A stretch of DNA of 64,000 bases, taken from NCBI GenBank assembly GCA_963781215.1, contig CAWAFE010000004.1:1-64000 (forward strand), read 5' to 3'. The translations under genes were made by a program, and so were the position numbers. Positions 48,750 through 58,089 of the stretch are shown here, one piece after another; position 1 is the first letter of the stretch; the number at the start of each line of letters is the position of its first letter. The notes under the pieces are model-generated. The model did no database searches. It saw only the letters and a list, made by a program, of their open reading frames with translations, and was not told where the DNA came from. The DNA comes from AP-15 sp963781215 (lineage in GTDB: Bacteria > Pseudomonadota > Alphaproteobacteria > ATCC43930 > CGMCC-115725).

Positions 48750-50195
48750 TCAATCAAGTTGAAAGCCGGCCGGCCCGATCAGGCCCCGGCCGCCGGCGTT
48801 GAGCGGCCCGCGCCTCGGCGCCGGCAGCTGTTGCCGATAAGTGTCGCCGAACAGCACCTGCTGCGCGTCATGGGGCAAGGTCAGCCCATCGGTCGGCGCG
48901 GCCAGCGCGGTCATCGACGGCTTGACCAGATAGGGGGTGATGATGATGACGAGCTCGGTTTCGTTGTGCTTGAACCTGTTCGAGCGGAACAGCGCACCGA
49001 GGATTGGGATGTCGCCGAGCCACGGCACCTTGGAGAGATCTTGCTCCGAGGCATGCTGCAAGAGCCCGGCGAGCGCGAAGCTTTGCCCGCTGCCGAGCTC
49101 GACTGTGGTTTCGGCGCGGCGGACGGTCAGCGCGGGGACAAGAGTGCCCTCCACCGACACTGCGTTGGAGAAGTCCAACTGGCTGACTTCCGGCCGGACC
49201 CTCAGGTTCAAATGGTCGGCGTCGATAATCGTCGGCGTGAAGGCCAGCTGGACGCCGAATTGTTTGAACTCGATCGTGAATACCGCATTGTTCCCTACCG
49301 ATCCCGGTTGCGCGACCGGGTATGGAAACTCGCCGCCGGCGAGAAAGTTCGCGGTCTGGCCCGAGACAGCGGTCAGGTTGGGCTCGGCCAGCACGGTCAA
49401 AAACCCTTCGGTCGCCAGCGCCGAAACCGTGGCGTTGACGGCCGTTCCGACCGTCTGTCCGATGGTGATGAAGTTTGTCAGCGGTTGCGGATTATTCTGC
49501 GTGAGAAAACTCACCTCGCTGCCGAGCTTGCTCCAGTCGACGCCGATCTGCTTCAGCACGTTGCGGTCGACTTCGGCAATGCGCACGCGGAGGTTGACCT
49601 GGTTCGGGGTGGCGACCGACATACGGTTGATGACCTGCGCACCCTTGACCTCGCCGGCGATCGAGGTGGCGAGCACCCGCGCCTTTTCCGCCCTTCCGGC
49701 ATCGGAGACGAGGCCGCTCAGCACAAAATTGCCGTCGACCGAGTCGACGGCGATCCGCTCGCCCGGCATCAGCTGCCGCAGCGACTGGCGTAGCCGAGAT
49801 ACTTCGAGCTCGACCCGGACCGGTGCGTTCAGCAGCACCGCGTCGTTCGAATCGACAGCATAGATCACGGTCTGGCCGGGCCCCTTGGCGCTGACATAGA
49901 CCAGCTCCGGCGATTTGATCTGCACGTCGGCGACATCGGGGTTGGCGACAAAGACGGTGCTCGCCGGATGGGATAGGCGGATCAAGGTGCCGCTGCCGAT
50001 TTCCAGCACGATCGGCGCGCCGTTGGCCGGGATCTGCACAGTAGGCCCGGCGCGCGCCGGGCGCGGAGCGGCGGCCGGCGCCGGCCCGGGGTCGGCGGCC
50101 GGCGAGCGCGGCGGCTCGGCGGCCTGGGTTGGGGCGACGAATGGCAATGAAACCATCGTGAGAACGAGACCGATACGCGGCAATGGATGCATCAC
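48750..50195 (-). CDS. cpaC: Tad pilus secretin CpaC
   Basis: A 481-residue outer-membrane secretin. A signal peptide with a Pro/Ala-rich linker comes first, then N-domains (GSGTLIRLSHPASTVFVANP, VNGNF/VDSVDGNFVLSG). The secretin domain has VPWLGDIPILGALFRS and ELVIIITPYLVKP. This forms the pore through which the Flp pilus leaves the cell. The start overlaps the cpaB stop by 4 bases. Confidence 0.94.
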   Translation of the reverse strand: MMHPLPRIGLVLTMVSLPFVAPTQAAEPPRSPAADPGPAPAAAPRPARAGPTVQIPANGAPIVLEIGSGTLIRLSHPASTVFVANPDVADVQIKSPELVYVSAKGPGQTVIYAVDSNDAVLLNAPVRVELEVSRLRQSLRQLMPGERIAVDSVDGNFVLSGLVSDAGRAEKARVLATSIAGEVKGAQVINRMSVATPNQVNLRVRIAEVDRNVLKQIGVDWSKLGSEVSFLTQNNPQPLTNFITIGQTVGTAVNATVSALATEGFLTVLAEPNLTAVSGQTANFLAGGEFPYPVAQPGSVGNNAVFTIEFKQFGVQLAFTPTIIDADHLNLRVRPEVSQLDFSNAVSVEGTLVPALTVRRAETTVELGSGQSFALAGLLQHASEQDLSKVPWLGDIPILGALFRSNRFKHNETELVIIITPYLVKPSMTALAAPTDGLTLPHDAQQVLFGDTYRQQLPAPRRGPLNAGGRGLIGPAGFQLD

Positions 50196-51091
50196 GGACC
50201 TCGAGACGCGGATTGCGACTCGATAGTAGTGGCAGATTTGCCGTTTCCGCGCAATACCGTCACGGTATCATCGGAATGGTTTCGTTGCCCAGCAAACGGC
50301 TTCGGCAGTAATCGGCTGACCTCGCTGTCGAGGGTAAAGGTGCCGGTGCCGGTGCCGTCGGGAGAATCGGCCGCTGCCTGGTCGTTTCCAGAACCGGCCA
50401 GAGGCCGCAGGCTCAGCGACAATTTGCCCATTTCGGTGGCCAGAGCGATGACCTCGCTCTGCTTCGGCGTCACCTCGAAAGTGGCAGTGTGGGCGAGCAT
50501 CGCATCGCCGCCCTTGGTGTCGAGCTTCTGGTCGATGGCGATGACCCGCACATCGTGCAGCACCGTCTCGGCCGCCTTGTGCTGGGCCTCCCCGCCAGCC
50601 TCTTTTGTCGTCAGCGTATGTTCGACAAGGATGTCGACCCGGTCGCCGGGAAAGATGAAGCCGGAGATGCCCGAGGTCGCGGTGACCGGGACCGACACGG
50701 CGCGCATGCCGGGGTGCAGCACGGCCGCGAGAAACCCGTGATCGCCGGGCGAGACGATCTTGGCCGCGATGATCGGCTCGCCCGGCACGAACGGCTCGCG
50801 AGCGACCGACCCGGCGAAATCCTCCGCCGTCTTGGTGCCGGAAAGAATGTAGGCGTTGTTGGTCTCGGCCTCGGGCCAGGGTTGCCAGGAGAGGTCGGCG
50901 GGTTTCAGGATCTGCCCGCGAGCGATCGCGGACCGGGCGACGAGGACCGATTTTTTCGGCGCGACAGGGGCCGGGCGAGGCGCGACCGCGACGATCGCCG
51001 CGCGTTGCGCCAGCCAGGAGCGTACCAGCACCGCGGTACCGCCGGCCAGGACCAGCGCGATCGCGAAGAGGATCAGAGTGCGTGCCCGCAT
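50192..51091 (-). CDS. cpaB: Tad pilus assembly protein CpaB
   Basis: A 299-residue protein. One N-terminal membrane helix (LILFAIALVLAGGTAVL) is followed by a SAF domain (VLVARSAIARGQILKPADL) and the RcpC/CpaB core with GFLAAVLHPGMRAVSVPV and GFIFPGDRVDILV. It is a periplasmic component beside the CpaC secretin. It lies 6 bases downstream of the prepilin peptidase gene. Confidence 0.93.
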   Translation of the reverse strand: MRARTLILFAIALVLAGGTAVLVRSWLAQRAAIVAVAPRPAPVAPKKSVLVARSAIARGQILKPADLSWQPWPEAETNNAYILSGTKTAEDFAGSVAREPFVPGEPIIAAKIVSPGDHGFLAAVLHPGMRAVSVPVTATSGISGFIFPGDRVDILVEHTLTTKEAGGEAQHKAAETVLHDVRVIAIDQKLDTKGGDAMLAHTATFEVTPKQSEVIALATEMGKLSLSLRPLAGSGNDQAAADSPDGTGTGTFTLDSEVSRLLPKPFAGQRNHSDDTVTVLRGNGKSATTIESQSASRGP

Positions 51092-51097
51092 CGCCGT

Positions 51098-51580
51098 TCA
51101 CCCGAAATTGGGAGGGATCGTCACCAGGAGTGCCGCGGCTGCGATCGCGACGCCGTACGGAACTGGCGGGCGAGCCGTCGCGCCGCCGCCGCGGGCGGTT
51201 CCTAGCTGCATGCCATGGGAGGTCAGCAGCAGCAGCGACAAGACTCCGCCAAAGAGCGCCGTCAGGATCAGGAGCGCTGGCACCGCGCCGGCCCCGGCCC
51301 AGAGCGCCGCGGCCGAGAGCAGCTTGACATCGCCGCCGCCGATCAGGCCGCGGGAAAAGAGCAGCGCGCCGGCACAGAACACCGCCGCCGCGCAGGCCAC
51401 AGCCGTCGCCACCGCAGACGGCGCGAAGGCGGGCTCCGCCGCCAGCTGCGCCGGCCACAGAATGAGCAACGCCACGATCAGCTGATTGGGAATGACCAGC
51501 CGACGGAGATCCTCGACTGCAGCGGTCGCCATCAGGGCGGCGAAGACGGCCGGGGGCACGAGATGCAGTACCGGCATCAT
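51098..51580 (-). CDS. cpaA: Prepilin peptidase CpaA (TadV-type)
   Basis: A 160-residue type IV prepilin peptidase of the short A24 type, with no methyltransferase domain. The two aspartates are in AVEDLRRLVIPN and GGGDVKLL. Four to five hydrophobic segments fill the rest. The first ATG of MMPVLHLVPP at 51580 overlaps the TGA of the small upstream frame. It should cleave a Flp-type prepilin, but no Flp gene is seen in this window. Confidence 0.92.
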   Translation of the reverse strand: MMPVLHLVPPAVFAALMATAAVEDLRRLVIPNQLIVALLILWPAQLAAEPAFAPSAVATAVACAAAVFCAGALLFSRGLIGGGDVKLLSAAALWAGAGAVPALLILTALFGGVLSLLLLTSHGMQLGTARGGGATARPPVPYGVAIAAAALLVTIPPNFG

Positions 51581-51696
51581 CGCAGGAGCGCTCGCCCCAA
51601 CAGCGTGGCCATCGCGAAGATCGCTGCGGTGGCGGCGGCGGAGTGCGAATACAGCTCCGTCCGGTTCGGCATGATGGGCTTCGACGCGATCTCCAT
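51577..51696 (-). CDS. Small membrane-anchored ORF coupled to cpaA
   Basis: A 39-codon frame from ATG 51696 to TGA 51577 whose stop overlaps the cpaA start. The product has a short polar N-terminus (MEIASKPIMPNRTEL) and a hydrophobic C-terminal part (AAATAAIFAMATLLGRALL). In position it replaces the Flp pilin usually found before cpaA, but the G/xxxxE-Y cleavage motif is missing and the protein is short. There is no clear Shine-Dalgarno. Confidence 0.3.
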   Translation of the reverse strand: MEIASKPIMPNRTELYSHSAAATAAIFAMATLLGRALLR

Positions 51697-51764
51697 GCGA
51701 CCGCATCGTGAAGTCGATTAGTAAAGGAACGCCTAACCCACCTCGACTGCCGATTCGCGCAGGA

Positions 51765-52628
51765 TCACGGAGAAGCGCGCGAGCCGGCGGCGGAAAAGTC
51801 CCGCTCGTGCCAAAGGGTCTGCTCGGCGTAATTTTCCCGATAGCGGCGATACGCCTGCTCGTGCCGATCGAGTGCGGCGGGATCGAACTCGGCTGCCGGC
51901 GGCGGCAACAGTTCGAAATGACCGGCGGCATCGCGGCCTCTGACCAGAAGCGCCGACAACCGATAGGAGCCGATCGTGCGGGCCGATGCCGGGATATAGC
52001 TGATGCCGAGCCCGACCCGCCGGTGCGCGGCGCGATTTGGCGCCGAGCGGTGCCGGCAGAGCGTGTGGTGCAGCGAAAAGCTGCCGGCCGGCAGCGCCAT
52101 CGCCACCGCCCCCGCCTCGTCGAACGGCTCGACGATCGCCTGGCCGCCGCCGTTGATGCTGTGGGCGAGGCCGAGGGCGGCGTGCCGCAGCTGCCGGGGC
52201 CTGCCGCGCGACGACACCGCCTCCATGCACCCCGCCTCGCTGGTCGCGTCGCTTAGCGCGACCCAGGCGGTGACGTGCTCGTGCGGGTCGAGGCCGAAAT
52301 AGGTCGCGTCCTGATGCCAGGCGGCAAAGACCGGGGTGCCGGCGTCCTTGATGAAGAAGGTGCTGGTGTAGACGAGGATGTCGGGGCCGATCACGCTCTC
52401 GACCGCGTCGAGGAGGCGCGGATGTCGGACCAGCCTGTCGACCCAAGGCATGATCACGTAGCCGGCCGACCGCCATTTGCGGTCGGCCTCGGTCAAGGGC
52501 CGGCCCAGCCAGCGCTCGAAACGGGCGAGGCCGGCGAGGCAGTCCTCGACCTCGCCCGGCGAGAGCGCCGGGATCGGAAACAGAAAGCCGTCGTGACGGT
52601 ACCGTTCGACCTGTTCTTGGGTCAGCAT
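51765..52628 (-). CDS. Phytanoyl-CoA dioxygenase family protein
   Basis: A 287-residue Fe(II)/2-oxoglutarate-dependent dioxygenase of the PhyH type. The H-x-D iron ligands are in AWHQDATYFGL, and the distal His is in SLHHTLCRH. The loop that binds 2-oxoglutarate is probably around RRVGLGISYI. The substrate is unknown. It is separated by 68 bases from the small tad ORF and is divergent from the MFS gene. Confidence 0.87.
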   Translation of the reverse strand: MLTQEQVERYRHDGFLFPIPALSPGEVEDCLAGLARFERWLGRPLTEADRKWRSAGYVIMPWVDRLVRHPRLLDAVESVIGPDILVYTSTFFIKDAGTPVFAAWHQDATYFGLDPHEHVTAWVALSDATSEAGCMEAVSSRGRPRQLRHAALGLAHSINGGGQAIVEPFDEAGAVAMALPAGSFSLHHTLCRHRSAPNRAAHRRVGLGISYIPASARTIGSYRLSALLVRGRDAAGHFELLPPPAAEFDPAALDRHEQAYRRYRENYAEQTLWHERDFSAAGSRASP

Positions 52629-52793
52629 GGGGCGGTCTCTTGATCGCGGCGGGCGCTCGGGCGATCACAGCGCCGCTGCCCGGCACCGGTCAAGAGGCGT
52701 TGCCGCGGGAAGGATCGGGTCGAGGGCATGCCGCGAAAATCCGAAACGATTTTTTTGCTGCGATCACGCCCGCGGCAACCGGCGGCGCCCGGC

Positions 52794-54009
52794 ATGCGGC
52801 AAGACCGGCTGATCCTCGGCGGCGCCTTTGCCGCCTTCACGGTCAGCGCCGGGATGATGCACTCCTACGCGGTCTTCCTGGTGGCGTTCATCGAGGATTT
52901 CGGGTGGAGCCGGGCCGAGACCTCGGTCGCCTATTCGGTCTCCCAGCTCGTCGCCGGCGCCAGCTCGCCGCTGGTCGGGGCGCTGGTCGACCGGCTCGGG
53001 CCGCGGCGGCTGATCCTTCTCGGGGGCGGCCTCCTGGTGCTCGGGCTGCTGGGCTGCGCCGCGATCTCGGGGCTGTGGCAGATCGTCGTCCTCTACGGGA
53101 TCGTCATGACGATCGGGGCCAATTGCCTCGGGCTTGTCGTCTTTGTACCGCTGCTGTCGCGCCGGTTCGTGCGGCGGCGGGGCATGGCGATCTCGATCGT
53201 CCAATCGGCCAACGGCTTTGCTCGCGCGTTGTCCGCCCCGCTCGTGCAGCTCTCGATCTCGTCGCTCGGCTGGCGCCATACCTTTCTCGTGCAGGCCGGG
53301 TTCATGGCCGCGGTGATCCTGCCGCTGGTGCTGGTGTTTCGCCGCAGCGAGCGGGCCCCGAGTTCGCCCGATCCCGGCCCGGCGCCGCCAATCCCCTCCT
53401 CCGCCGTGCCGCCGGCACCGAGCTGGACCTTGGCCGAGGCCGCCGGCACGCCGCATTTCTGGCTGCTCTTCGCGGTCTATCTGTTCACCGGGCTCGGCAG
53501 CTTTCTGGTCTCGCTGCACCAGCTCGCCTTTGCCGTCGACCGCGGCTTCGACCCGCTCTACGCGGCGAGCGTGCTCGGCATCGGCAGCTTTCTCGCCATC
53601 GCCGGCACGATCTTCACCGGCACGCTCTCGGACTACATCGGGCGCGAGCTGTCGGCGATCCTGGCCTATGGCGTCTCCATCCTCGGCGTCATCTGCGCGC
53701 TGTTCATCACCGGGCCCGGCCAGACCTGGCTCTTGTGGCTGTTTTCCTGCTTTTTCGGCTTGACCTGGGGCGCCCGCGGCCCGGCGATAACGGCCAAGAC
53801 CGCCGACCTCTTCCCCGGCCGGCAGCTCGGCACCATCCTCGGCGTGATCACGATCGGCAGTGGCCTCGGCTCGGCCGCCGGCGCCTGGGCGGCCGGCTGG
53901 ATCTTCGACTTGTCCGGCAGCTACGAGCTCGCCTTCATCCTGTCGATCGCATCCTATCGTCTGCGGCTGCATCGCCTTCTGGGCCTTGCGCCGGCCGCCG
54001 ACGCGGTGA
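52794..54009 (+). pseudogene. MFS transporter (monocarboxylate/oxalate-formate type), C-terminal frame break
   Basis: An MFS protein with about twelve helices. The loop after helix 2 carries GALVDRLGPRRLI and the mid-loop is Pro-rich. TRPs near SYAVFLVAFIEDFGWSR suggest a monocarboxylate/oxalate-formate antiporter family. The frame from ATG 52794 is intact through FILSIAS. It then needs a shift near 53960 to give the natural ending CIAFWALRRPPTR, which stops at 54009. Without that shift the frame runs to 54080 with a non-membrane end. One indel in the last 20 codons explains it. Confidence 0.75.
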
Positions 54010-54021
54010 AACGAGCGCGCC

Positions 54022-54706
54022 TCAGCGCCGGTCGAGCCAGCCTCGCCGCGCCTTGCCGATATAGGTCTCCAACTTTTTGAGCTGCAGCGTCTGCTCAGTA
54101 TCCAGGTTCTTCTTGATCCGCAGCCCGTCATAGGTTTGGGCGACCTGGTCCTTCAGTATGATCAGGATGTCGCTCAGGCTGCTGGCCGAAGTGGAAATGT
54201 TCAAATCCACCACTTCGGCGACGTAATGCCGATCCCCGAGCGATTCCACGACGACCGGTATCGGTCTGACGAGCTCATAATTGCGCAACGAGTCGATGGT
54301 CAGCTCGACCCGCGGGGTCCCCGACGGCTCCCTGGGAAGGTCGGCGGGGCAGGTCACCGAGGGGGTCAGCGGGGCGGTCGGCCGAAAGTGTCGCGTCGGG
54401 AGGTCGGTCCGCGGTCACCGCGCCAGCTTGCGGCTTCCCCGAAGGCTCGGGCGCCGCCGCGATGGTTTCGACGGAATGGCCCGGCTGCACCCGGGCCCAG
54501 ATCGGACGCCGGGACCGTGTGGTCAGGGTTTGCGGCGGCGCGACGCGATCCAGGCTGACCCGCGCCGTCGACGCCCCGACCACGGTCGTGAGCAGCCCTT
54601 CGGTGCCAGCACTCAAGCCCGTTTCCGTCGTCGTCGGGTGCAATCGGGACGACACCAGGGTCGAAGGGGTGCGCGTGCTAGACCTGACGATTTCGAGCCG
54701 GTCCAT
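54022..54706 (-). pseudogene. Unrecognised protein, Pro/Thr-rich region plus conserved-looking C-terminal domain
   Basis: Two frames seem to form one gene. The first (ATG 54706) encodes a Ser/Thr/Pro-rich, poorly structured N-terminal region of about 120 residues. The second, entering near 54340, encodes a compact C-terminal domain (RVELTIDSLRNYELVRPIPV, then VVESLGDRHYVAEVVDLNIS and DILIILKDQVAQTYDGLR) ending KARRGWLDRR at 54022. The second frame has its own GTG at 54357 but no Shine-Dalgarno. β-α-β-like DRHYVAEVVDLNIS resembles HicB-type folds, though this is only a resemblance. It lies 2 bases after a small gene on the same strand. Confidence 0.45.
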
Positions 54707-54708
54707 CG

Positions 54709-54951
54709 CTAGGCATCCGGCTTGGCCGCCGCGGCCGGCGCCCGGACATCGGTGATCAGCGTCGACTTCATGTTGTAGACGGGCTCGCCGTCCGGGGTCT
54801 GGCGGCCGTCTTCACGAAAGACCGCAATCATCACCGATTTGAGCCGCATCGTGGTGCCGTCGGCGAGCCGGTATTCGCTCCACCGCTCCTTGGCGTCGAG
54901 CACCTCGATTTCCGTGGTGTTCGACCCAGACTCTTCCCGAATTTCGCTCAC
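54709..54951 (-). CDS. Small acidic protein of unknown function
   Basis: An 80-residue protein beginning at GTG 54951, with GGAGAA at ideal distance. It reads as one small β-rich unit: TTEIEVLDAKERWSEYRLAD, GTTMRLKSVMIAVF, and PVYNMKSTLITDV. No family is recognised. It directly precedes the two-frame protein (stop and start 2 bases apart), so the two form an operon. It is divergent from the coiled-coil gene at 55176. Confidence 0.6.
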   Translation of the reverse strand: MSEIREESGSNTTEIEVLDAKERWSEYRLADGTTMRLKSVMIAVFREDGRQTPDGEPVYNMKSTLITDVRAPAAAAKPDA

Positions 54952-55175
54952 TGGCTTCTCCAACCCGTTGCCGCGGCAGCGCACTGCGCCGCCTGCCGGT
55001 CGCATTCCTCGGAGCACTTTCGGCGGGCTTTGTTGACGAAGGGTTGACGACGCGGCTTTGCTCGCCGCCCGGAGCGCCGTTGCTGATTTTTTGCAGCGAT
55101 TTGACCGCGCTTAACCTTCCATCAACATCGTTGTGCGAAATCCGGAAACCGCCTCCTGCATTCTGTGGTCGAGCC

Positions 55176-55610
55176 ATGTGGAATATTACCTCGAACGATG
55201 TCCAGCAAGCCAAGGATCAGCTCCAGCACCGCCGCGCCGAGATCGAGCAGCGGTATGCCGAGGAGAAGCAGGCGCTCGACGCCGAAACCGCGGTGATCGA
55301 GACGCTGGAGCGCGCTGCCTCCGCTTTCGCGCTCAAACGCGGCCGGGAGGATGCCGCCGCGGCAGTCGAGCCGGCGGAAACGGGCCCCTCCACAGCCGAA
55401 GCGGGCGACCCCTTCGAAGCAAGCGATACACCCGAGGACGACGCCGTCGCCGCCGCCGAGCCTTCGGCCGAACCCGACCCGCCCGCCGCCGGAGACGTCG
55501 GCAACAGTCTCGACATCCTCAAGCCCGGCTCACGCTGGCGCCTCTACCGCGGCAATCGCCCGCCCGAGCCCGAGGAATCGTCGGGCAACGCATTCCCGAC
55601 GGCCGGTTGA
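55176..55610 (+). CDS. Coiled-coil acidic protein of unknown function
   Basis: A 144-residue protein. The first 60 residues are a predicted coiled coil (VQQAKDQLQHRRAEIEQRYA). A long Ala/Glu/Pro/Asp-rich disordered part follows, ending with SRWRLYRGNRPPEPE. No domain is recognised. The start at ATG 55176 is preferred over one at 55044 because the upstream residues look non-coding. It is divergent from the small acidic gene, with 224 bases between. Confidence 0.55.
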   Translation: MWNITSNDVQQAKDQLQHRRAEIEQRYAEEKQALDAETAVIETLERAASAFALKRGREDAAAAVEPAETGPSTAEAGDPFEASDTPEDDAVAAAEPSAEPDPPAAGDVGNSLDILKPGSRWRLYRGNRPPEPEESSGNAFPTAG

Positions 55611-55736
55611 AGGCGGCGCCGGCGGCGGCGCCCGCGGTCCGGCGGCGAAGTCGATCAGCTGACGCGACGGATGAGACCATCTGCCAACGTTTTCAGCTGC
55701 GGCTAAAGCGTGGCGAAACGAGAGGGCGTAGGACCC

Positions 55737-57197
55737 TCATATTTCAGCGAAACCGATGCGGCGCAGGCCCTCGATCGCCGTCTTGTCCTCCAGCGCGTAG
55801 TACTGAGGACTGCTCTGCCAAGGACGAATGGCGTAGTATTGCGCCAGCGAGTTGATTTCCGGTCTCAGCTTCAGCGACTCGGCGAGCGCCGTCTTCCCCT
55901 CTTCAAGGTTGCCCTTGAGCCCCAGTGCTCCAGCGAGCCCATAATGAACCCACCATACTCGTGGGTTTATTGCACGTGACTTCATCAGGAAGTCTATTGC
56001 CTCATCGACGCGGTTCGACACCAAGTGGCACCAACCTATTAGTCCATAAATACTCCATACTCGTGGGTCGCGCGGGCTCAGCCGCAAGGCTTTTTCGCCC
56101 TGGGCTATGGCGGCGTCCGGTTCGCCCAGATGCAGCAATGTCCAGCCAAGTTGCCGAACCGCGCTGAGATTGTTGGGGTCGAGCGCGAGCGCTGTCTCAT
56201 GCTCCAACCGAGATTCGCTCAAGCGACCACCCTGCACTCGGCGTAAGAACCCCATCGCTTCGTACGCCGCCGATCGGTTCGGGTCGTGCTCCAGAGCTTC
56301 GAGGAGCAACTGCTCGGCGCGCGCCATATCTTGTGGAGCAGAGCTGTGAATTCCGTCGACTATCTTCTCGATCAAGGTCTTTGCAATTCCGATCCTCGCA
56401 TCGACAGAGCGCGGATCAATCTCGAGGGCCTGCTCGAAGAATCGCTGCCTCTGTTGTAGCGTTTCTGGAGACTTCGGCTTGTAGGACCAAGCCCACCCGC
56501 GCATGATCAGGTCGCGCGCATCAGGACTTACCGTGTCTGCCTCGATGCTGCGCTCCTCGGCTCGGATCAGCTCGACACCGAGCGTCTGTGCGAGACGGCC
56601 GGTGATTTGGGTCTGCGCTGCCGCGAGATTGGCGCGCTCGGTGTCGAACCGGTCGGCCCAAAGGTGCGCGCCGGTCGTGGCATCGATCAGCTGCACGTTT
56701 ACTTGAATCTTGTCACCGGCCCGCCGCACACTACCTTCGAGCACATAGCGAACGCCGAGCTCGTGCCCGATCTGCTTTACGTCAATCGGCTTGCCCTTAT
56801 AAATAAAAGCCGTGGTGCGGGCGATCACGAAGCTGCCGGAGATTCGCGACAGATCACTCGTCAGATCGTCGGTGATCCCGTCGGCGAAATATTCCTGGTC
56901 CGGATCGTTCGACAGGTTGCTGAAAGGCAGCACGACGATTGACAGCCGAGGAAGTTCCCGCCGCCGGCTTGCACGGCGGCGGGTCGCCCTCGGTCGCGCC
57001 GGCGCGATGGCCAAAGGCAGCGCCGCTATGGCGGCCACACTGAGCGCGTACACGCGCACTGGCCGTGCGATGTTTCTGAGAGTCGGTTCACCCATGTCCT
57101 CGAAGGCGTAGGGCAGCTTGTCTCGAACCTGATCGCGCACTGTACGCGAGATGCAGAAGCCGCCGGGCTCGGCCAGCGCTTCCAATCGTGCAGCGAT
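55737..57197 (-). pseudogene. 5'-truncated adenylate cyclase-like FlgO/TPR protein (paralogue B)
   Basis: The C-terminal two-thirds of a class III cyclase-related protein. It starts abruptly at IAARLEALAEPGGFCISRTV, the end of the cyclase domain. It continues through one membrane helix (VAAIAALPLAIAP), a FlgO-like domain (RLSIVVLPFSNLSNDPDQEY) and TPRs (LALDPNNLSAVRQLGWTLLH). The catalytic cyclase part is missing, cut off at the left end of the IS near 57197. The frame is open as far as 55737. It could be expressed only from an internal start such as the one giving MEALAEP, where ribosome-binding is not evident. Confidence 0.8.
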
Positions 57198-57321
57198 GCG
57201 TCAATTATTGTGGGTTTGCACGTAACGCGAGTCAAGATGTAGATCATGATTAGTAAAAAGAGTCTACCGCGGCGGCAATTGATGTGATTTATGGAGGGTC
57301 GGCTGCGCACAAGGCTAACTT

Positions 57322-57657
57322 ATGACCCGGTATGGACTGCGCGATGATGAATGGGAGCGAATAAAAGGCCTGCTTCCTGGGAAAGTCGGGGATGTCGGCG
57401 TCACCGCCCAAGACAATCGCCGATTCGTCGAAGCGGTTCTCTATCGCTACCGCGCCGGGATTCCATGGCGCGATCTGCCGGAACGCTTTGGCGGCTGGAA
57501 GAACACACACCGGCGGTTCAGCCGCTGGGCCAAAACCGGGGTGTGGCACAGAGTGTTTCAACACCTGGCCGCCGATGCCGACAACGAATACGCGATGATC
57601 GACAGCACCATCGTGCGGGCTCACCAGCACAGCGCCGGCGCGCCCAAAAAAAGATGA
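57322..57657 (+). CDS. IS5-family transposase, OrfA part
   Basis: The 111-residue N-terminal part of an IS5-family (IS427-like) transposase. It has the helix-turn-helix-like DUF4096 region (MTRYGLRDDEWERIKGLLPG, then RYRAGIPWRDLPERFG), and the first catalytic Asp is in YAMIDSTIVRAHQH. The frame ends just after an A7 run (57646-57652), where slippage would join it to the second frame. Confidence 0.9.
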   Translation: MTRYGLRDDEWERIKGLLPGKVGDVGVTAQDNRRFVEAVLYRYRAGIPWRDLPERFGGWKNTHRRFSRWAKTGVWHRVFQHLAADADNEYAMIDSTIVRAHQHSAGAPKKR

Positions 57658-58078
57658 AGATCAAGCCATTGGCCTCAGCCGTGGCGGGTTGAGCACAAAA
57701 ATCCACACCCTCGTGGACGCCCTCGGCAATCCTTTGGCATTCGTTCTGAGCCCGGGACAGGCGCATGATCTGGTTGGCGCCGATGCGCTGCTGCCGCAAA
57801 TGGCCGCCGACCTGCTGATCGCTGACCGGGCCTTTGATGCCGACAAGCGGGTCCGCGAGATCCTGGCCGCCGCCGGCAAATCGGCCGTAATCCCGCCCCG
57901 GCTAAACCGCCTGGTCCCGCCCGAATTTGACCGAGAACTCTACAAGGCGCGCCACCTGATCGAGAATTTCTTCTGCAAGCTCAAACAGTTCCGAGCCATT
58001 GCCACGCGCTATGACAAAACCGCCAGAAATTTTCTCGCCGCCATCCACCTCGCCGCCGCTATCATCTGGCTCAATTGA
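57647..58078 (+). CDS. IS5-family transposase, OrfB part
   Basis: The second frame, entered at the A7 run, encodes KDEDQAIGLSRGGLSTKIHT and then DLLIADRAFDADKRVREIL (second DDE Asp) and ARHLIENFFCKLKQFRAIAT (Glu of the DDE triad, in the Y(2)R(3)E(6)K-type block). All catalytic residues are present if frames are joined. The frame has no initiation signal of its own, so expression needs frameshifting. Confidence 0.85.
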   Translation, partial: KKDEDQAIGLSRGGLSTKIHTLVDALGNPLAFVLSPGQAHDLVGADALLPQMAADLLIADRAFDADKRVREILAAAGKSAVIPPRLNRLVPPEFDRELYKARHLIENFFCKLKQFRAIATRYDKTARNFLAAIHLAAAIIWLN

Positions 58079-58089
58079 CGACACGCCCT

